Assembly: GCF_938045595.1 (NCBI RefSeq)
Contig: NZ_CALIBB010000202.1
Span: 1 to 9,801, forward strand
DNA length: 9,801 nt
Origin: an uncultured Campylobacter sp.
Lineage (GTDB): Bacteria > Campylobacterota > Campylobacteria > Campylobacterales > Campylobacteraceae
Reading direction: 5' to 3'
Under the pieces are notes generated by a model that worked only from the letters and a program-made list of their open reading frames with translations, was not told the origin of the DNA and did no database searches. Shown piece after piece: positions 6,989 through 9,801 of this stretch (its first letter is position 1; each line of letters starts with the position of its first letter). Both the position numbers and the translations under genes were made by a program.

Positions 6989-7613
6989 ATGACACATTTA
7001 GAGATTATGAAATTTCGCCACGCGTGCAAAATTTTTGACGAGAACAAAAAAATCGGTAAAGCCGATTTTGACGCCATTTTACAGGCAGGCATCTTAGCAC
7101 CTAGTTCTACGGGGCTAGAGCAATGGGACTTTTTGGTTGTGCAAAACAAGGCGCTGCGCGAGCAGATCCGCGAAAAATCGTGGAATCAGCCGCAGATCAC
7201 CTCTTGCTCACATCTGGTCGTGATTTTAGCAAAGATCAAGGACATAAAGCTAGGAAGTGATTATATCGAGCGAATGATTACGCGTAAAAAAGATGAAGCG
7301 CCCAAATATATCGAGGCATAAATTTTATCAAGATTTTTTAAGCGGTTATTTTCACAACGACGATGAGGAGCTATTTAATTGGTCGCACGCGCAGTGCATG
7401 TTCGCAGCACTTGCGATGATGAACGAGGCCGCAAGCCGCGGCATCGACAGCTGCCCGATGGAGGGTTTTGATCGCGCAGCGCTCGGAGAGATTTTGGATC
7501 TGAAATGGAATGAGCGTCGCGTGGCGCTGCTCGTGCCTTTCGGCTACCGCGTAAATCCGCAGCCGCAAAAGATCCGCCGCAGCATGGATGACGTAGTAAA
7601 GTGGATCGAATAA
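6989..7613 (+). pseudogene. NfsB-like nitroreductase (FMN-dependent NAD(P)H oxidoreductase), frameshifted
   Basis: Two reading frames together give one nitroreductase-family protein. The first (6989-7321) opens with the FMN-binding-type FRHACKIFDENKK and contains APSSTGLEQWDFLVV, then stops at TAA 7319-7321. The second frame, shifted by +1, continues without a break to 7613 with FDRAALGEILDLK, PMEGFD and LVPFGYR, as in the C-terminal half of E. coli NfsB. The 625-nt span is one base too long for a continuous frame; removing one base near 7316-7322 would give about 207 residues, close to the family's usual length. Such enzymes reduce flavins, quinones or nitro compounds as FMN homodimers. AAGGAGA at 6978-6984 overlaps the upstream stop and lies 4 nt before ATG, so it is the last member of the recA cluster. 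It may be a recent pseudogene or a sequencing error; the otherwise intact sequence fits either. Confidence 0.8.
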
Positions 7614-7641
7614 GCTAGCAAGCGCTTTTGAATCGCTAAGC

Positions 7642-7714
7642 TTGAGGCGCAGTAAATTCCAAACCGAGTGCGAAAGCGTGGCGCGCGCATTTTTAGGAAT
7701 TTACCGCGCTTTAA
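7642..7714. repeat. long imperfect inverted repeat after the nitroreductase gene
   Basis: Arms GCGCAGTAAATTCC (7647-7660) and GGAATTTACCGCGC (7696-7709) pair at 13 of 14 positions. Five further outer pairs (7642-7646 with 7710-7714, two of them G-U) lengthen the stem to 19 positions. An inner stem (7666-7672 with 7686-7692, G-U pairs included) could fold inside the loop. A T-rich stretch (TTTAACCTTTTTT) follows, so it may act as a terminator for the recA cluster, but its size is larger than a usual intrinsic terminator and it could be a mobile or extragenic palindromic element. Confidence 0.6.
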
Positions 7715-7722
7715 CCTTTTTT

Positions 7723-7760
7723 CTCGCCCGCAAATCTTGTGCGGCGAGATTTAAAATTTT
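7723..7760 (+). terminator. terminator-like hairpin between the recA cluster and argH
   Basis: CTCGCCCGCA (7723-7732) pairs with TGCGGCGAG (7740-7748): nine base pairs with one bulged C and a 7-nt loop. It is followed by ATTTAAAATTTT. The strong GC stem and A/T tail fit rho-independent termination on the plus strand, although the T tract is broken by A residues. It lies 47 nt before the argH start, so an attenuator role is possible but nothing else supports that. Confidence 0.5.
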
Positions 7761-7767
7761 ATAAAAT
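7760..7767 (+). promoter_or_regulatory. probable argH -10 element (TATAAAAT)
   Basis: TATAAAAT lies just downstream of the terminator-like hairpin and 28 nt before the argH GTG. This would let argH be transcribed independently of the recA cluster, with a start near 7774 and a leader of about 20 nt. It shares A/T bases with the tail of the hairpin. No ARG-box-like operator was recognised. Confidence 0.4.
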
Positions 7768-7795
7768 CACCGAAAATTTAAACGAAGGAGCGAGC

Positions 7796-9178
7796 GTGAA
7801 AAAAATGTGGGAGGGGCGCTTTAGCGAGGCGAGTTCGGCGCTTTTGGAGGAGTTTAACGCCTCGATCGGCTTTGATAGGGCGCTTTGGCAGGAGGATATT
7901 GCAGGCAGCAAGGCGCACGCTCGAATGCTCGGCGCCTGCGGGATATTAAAGCCTGACGAGAGCGAAAAGATCGTCGCGGGGCTTGACGCCGTGTTTGAAG
8001 AGATAAAAAGCGGTAAATTTGAGTTTAAAACCGCCGACGAGGACATCCACATGGCGGTCGAAAAGCGCCTAAGCGAGCTCATCGGAAGCGATCTTGGCGG
8101 CAGGTTGCACACCGCGCGCAGCAGAAACGATCAGGTCGCGCTTGATTTTCGCCTCTATGTGCTTAAAAGCGGCGCTCAGATTGCCGAAAAAACTCGCGAG
8201 CTAGTAGAGGCTCTGCGAGATATAGCTAGCAAGCACGCGGACACGCTGATGCCAGGCTACACGCACCTTCAGCATGCTCAGCCCGTGAGCCTTGCCTATC
8301 ATTTGCTAGCTTACGCGTTTATGTTTCGCCGCGACTACGAGCGCTTTGCCAGCTCGCGCGAGCGAAACAACCTCTGTCCGCTGGGCTCGGCTGCACTTGC
8401 CGGCACGCCGCATCCGATAAATCGCGAGCTGGTCGCGCAGCAGCTCGGCTTTGCGGGAGTGACGCCAAACGCGATGGATAGCGTCAGCGACCGCGATTTT
8501 GCGCTGGAGATTTTGTTTAACGTAAGCGTGCTGATGACGCATGCGTCGCGCCTGTGCGAGGAGCTCATCTTGTGGAGCTCGCAGGAGTTCGGCTTTGTGA
8601 CGATCAGCGACGCGTACAGCACGGGCAGCTCGATCATGCCGCAGAAGAAAAATCCCGACGTGTGCGAACTAATCCGCGGCAAAGCGGGGCGCGTAAACGG
8701 CAATCTCGTCGCGCTGCTAACAGTGATGAAAGGCTTGCCGCTAGCATACAACAAGGATATGCAAGAGGACAAGGAGGGCGTTTTTGATAGCGTCGCCACC
8801 GCGCTTGCGAGCCTTGAAATTTTAAAACAGATGCTAAAAACGGCTAAATTTAACGAGCAAAATATGCTCGCGATGACCAGGCGCGGGCACCTCACGGCGA
8901 CCGATCTGGCTGATTATCTCGTGCGGGAGAAAAACGTGCCGTTTCGCCGGGCGCACTTCATCACGGGCAAGGCCGTGGCGTATGCGGAAAATTTGGGTTT
9001 GGATCTTAGCGAGCTAAACGCGCAGCAGCTTGCAAGCGTGGATGAAAGCTTGGGTGCGGGTGCGGTTAAATTTCTTGATCTAAACGCTTCTAAGGAGGCG
9101 CGCAAGTCGCAAGGAGGTACGGCAAATGAGAGCATTGCGGCGCAGATTGAAATTTTAAACGAGTGGCTGAAAGGGTAA
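7796..9178 (+). CDS. argH: argininosuccinate lyase
   Basis: ArgH cleaves argininosuccinate to arginine and fumarate, the last step of arginine biosynthesis; it works as a cytoplasmic homotetramer of the fumarase/aspartase superfamily. The 460-residue product has all three conserved regions: TARSRNDQV (106-114), THLQHAQP with the catalytic His157 (156-163), and the GSSIMPQKKNPD signature (277-288) with the flexible-loop serine at 278/279. I chose GTG at 7796 because AAGGAG (7785-7790) lies 5 nt upstream and the N-terminus MKKMWEGRFSEAS matches the family. The ATG at 7805 is 14 nt from that site, and extension to 7739 would put the start inside the terminator-like hairpin. No other arginine gene is adjacent. 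Confidence 0.97.
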   Translation: MKKMWEGRFSEASSALLEEFNASIGFDRALWQEDIAGSKAHARMLGACGILKPDESEKIVAGLDAVFEEIKSGKFEFKTADEDIHMAVEKRLSELIGSDLGGRLHTARSRNDQVALDFRLYVLKSGAQIAEKTRELVEALRDIASKHADTLMPGYTHLQHAQPVSLAYHLLAYAFMFRRDYERFASSRERNNLCPLGSAALAGTPHPINRELVAQQLGFAGVTPNAMDSVSDRDFALEILFNVSVLMTHASRLCEELILWSSQEFGFVTISDAYSTGSSIMPQKKNPDVCELIRGKAGRVNGNLVALLTVMKGLPLAYNKDMQEDKEGVFDSVATALASLEILKQMLKTAKFNEQNMLAMTRRGHLTATDLADYLVREKNVPFRRAHFITGKAVAYAENLGLDLSELNAQQLASVDESLGAGAVKFLDLNASKEARKSQGGTANESIAAQIEILNEWLKG

Positions 9179-9801
9179 ATTTAAGGGGTTAAGTACGGCG
9201 AAATTTTAAAATTTAGCGCTCGTAGCTTTGAAATTTCATAGCCGCGGTTTTAAATTTTAAAATTCGGCGAGCTATGTAATACGTCTGCTGCGTGCAGAGC
9301 AGGCCTCGCGACGGTGTTTTAAGCACCCGCCGCAGGTAATTACTGCGCAAATTTAAAAATGATAGCGCACTCTAAGCTAGCTTTAGAGCGGGCGCTTGAG
9401 GTTATAAAGTTAAATTTAAAATACCGAGCCAGCGCAAAATGGAGTGCTTGGTTGCAAATTTAGGCAGTGAGATAAAATTTTAAAAAAGCGTGCCGCCGCT
9501 AGGTTGCTTGAGTGCGGATGGAAAGGCGCGAGCGGGCTTTGTTGGCGAGTTTTAACTGGTGCCGAATGCTGCGCGGAGTAGAATTGAATTTAAACCCAAA
9601 GATTAATGACGGCGGATCGGATTTTTTCGGGAGCGGGAATTTAATCGAAGTAAATTTAAGCGTTAAACGGTGTGCACGTAATCGATAAGGCGCGAATGGA
9701 ATTTAATCGAAGCAAATGAAGCGGCATTTTCTTCGTTTCTGCGCGTCGTGGAGGTAGGAGTGAGGCTGAATCGAAGCAAATTTAAACATGGAGGGCGTTT
9801 T
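9179..9801. other. 623-nt stretch without an intact gene
   Basis: No convincing intact reading frame is visible on either strand. The stretch holds about ten AAATTT sites, a palindrome-centred hairpin (CTCTAA 9370-9375 with TTAGAG 9383-9388), a short hairpin GGTG/CACC near 9312-9326, and the direct repeats at 9636-9783. The segment 9401-9606 shows weak collinear similarity to the end of argH and might be a decayed copy. At the right edge, GTG at 9760, 5 nt after GGAGG, begins a frame that stays open to the window end; this could be the start of a gene that continues outside, but 14 codons are too few to judge. Confidence 0.5.
9636..9783 (+). repeat. three imperfect direct repeats, about 62-64 nt apart
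   Basis: GGAATTTAATCGAAGYAAAT occurs at 9636-9655 and 9698-9717 with one difference (T/C), and a partial third copy, GAATCGAAGCAAATTT, at 9768-9783. The shared TCGAAG core lies at 9645, 9707 and 9771, giving spacings of 62 and 64 nt. Flanks of the first two copies are also alike (AAGCG follows both). The sequence between the cores is not clearly conserved. Confidence 0.6.

Noticed and set aside
7310..7325. Programmed +1 frameshift in the nitroreductase
   Set aside because: The site lacks a prfB-like slippery codon and stimulatory upstream SD. A plain indel or sequencing error is simpler.
9365..9395. Intrinsic terminator after argH
   Set aside because: The CTCTAA/TTAGAG hairpin has only six core pairs, lies about 190 nt after argH and has no following T tract.
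9636..9783. CRISPR array
   Set aside because: The repeats are imperfect, short and only three, the third is partial, the spacing is too long, and no cas gene is near.

Overview
This window looks like chromosomal DNA of a Campylobacter or a close relative in the Campylobacterota. The evidence is the recA-eno pair with Campylobacter-type sequences, the short MurB, an MqnD-type futalosine-pathway enzyme, an ArgH of Campylobacter type, and a periplasmic protein rich in the bacterial N-glycosylation sequon D/E-X-N-X-S/T. Base composition is near half G+C by eye, well above C. jejuni. That suggests one of the oral, higher-GC species (C. gracilis, C. rectus or C. showae are candidates); the species is an inference. 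The palindrome AAATTT is strikingly frequent throughout.

Layout, left to right. (1) 95-886, minus strand: murB, with a TTG start. (2) 887-1481: no intact gene, but 988-1262 holds what I read as a decayed second copy of the 3' part of murB, in the same orientation. (3) 1482-2378, minus strand: mqnD, also with a TTG start and with a good promoter in the divergent spacer. (4) 2379-2669: divergent promoter region between mqnD and recA. (5) 2670-7613, plus strand: a tight cluster of recA, eno, an FtsB/DivIC-like membrane protein with a very long acidic N-terminal extension, an AMIN/CgpA-like periplasmic protein with eight candidate glycosylation sites, and a nitroreductase split by a frameshift. 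Neighbours in the cluster overlap or lie within about 10 nt. (6) 7614-7795: a long inverted repeat, a terminator-like hairpin and a probable argH promoter. (7) 7796-9178: argH, with a GTG start. (8) 9179-9801: no intact gene; it holds AT-rich AAATTT motifs, three imperfect direct repeats spaced 62-64 nt, and weak collinear similarity to the 3' end of argH.

The genes are mostly housekeeping: peptidoglycan precursor synthesis (murB), menaquinone synthesis (mqnD), recombination (recA), glycolysis/gluconeogenesis (eno), the last step of arginine synthesis (argH), and probable cell-envelope or division functions in the middle of the recA cluster. I did not find a phage, CRISPR array, toxin-antitoxin system, insertion sequence or RNA gene. 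The most unusual items are the decayed murB copy, the extended FtsB-like protein, the multi-sequon periplasmic protein, and the intergenic repeats. All sequence comparisons here were done by eye and no database was searched.
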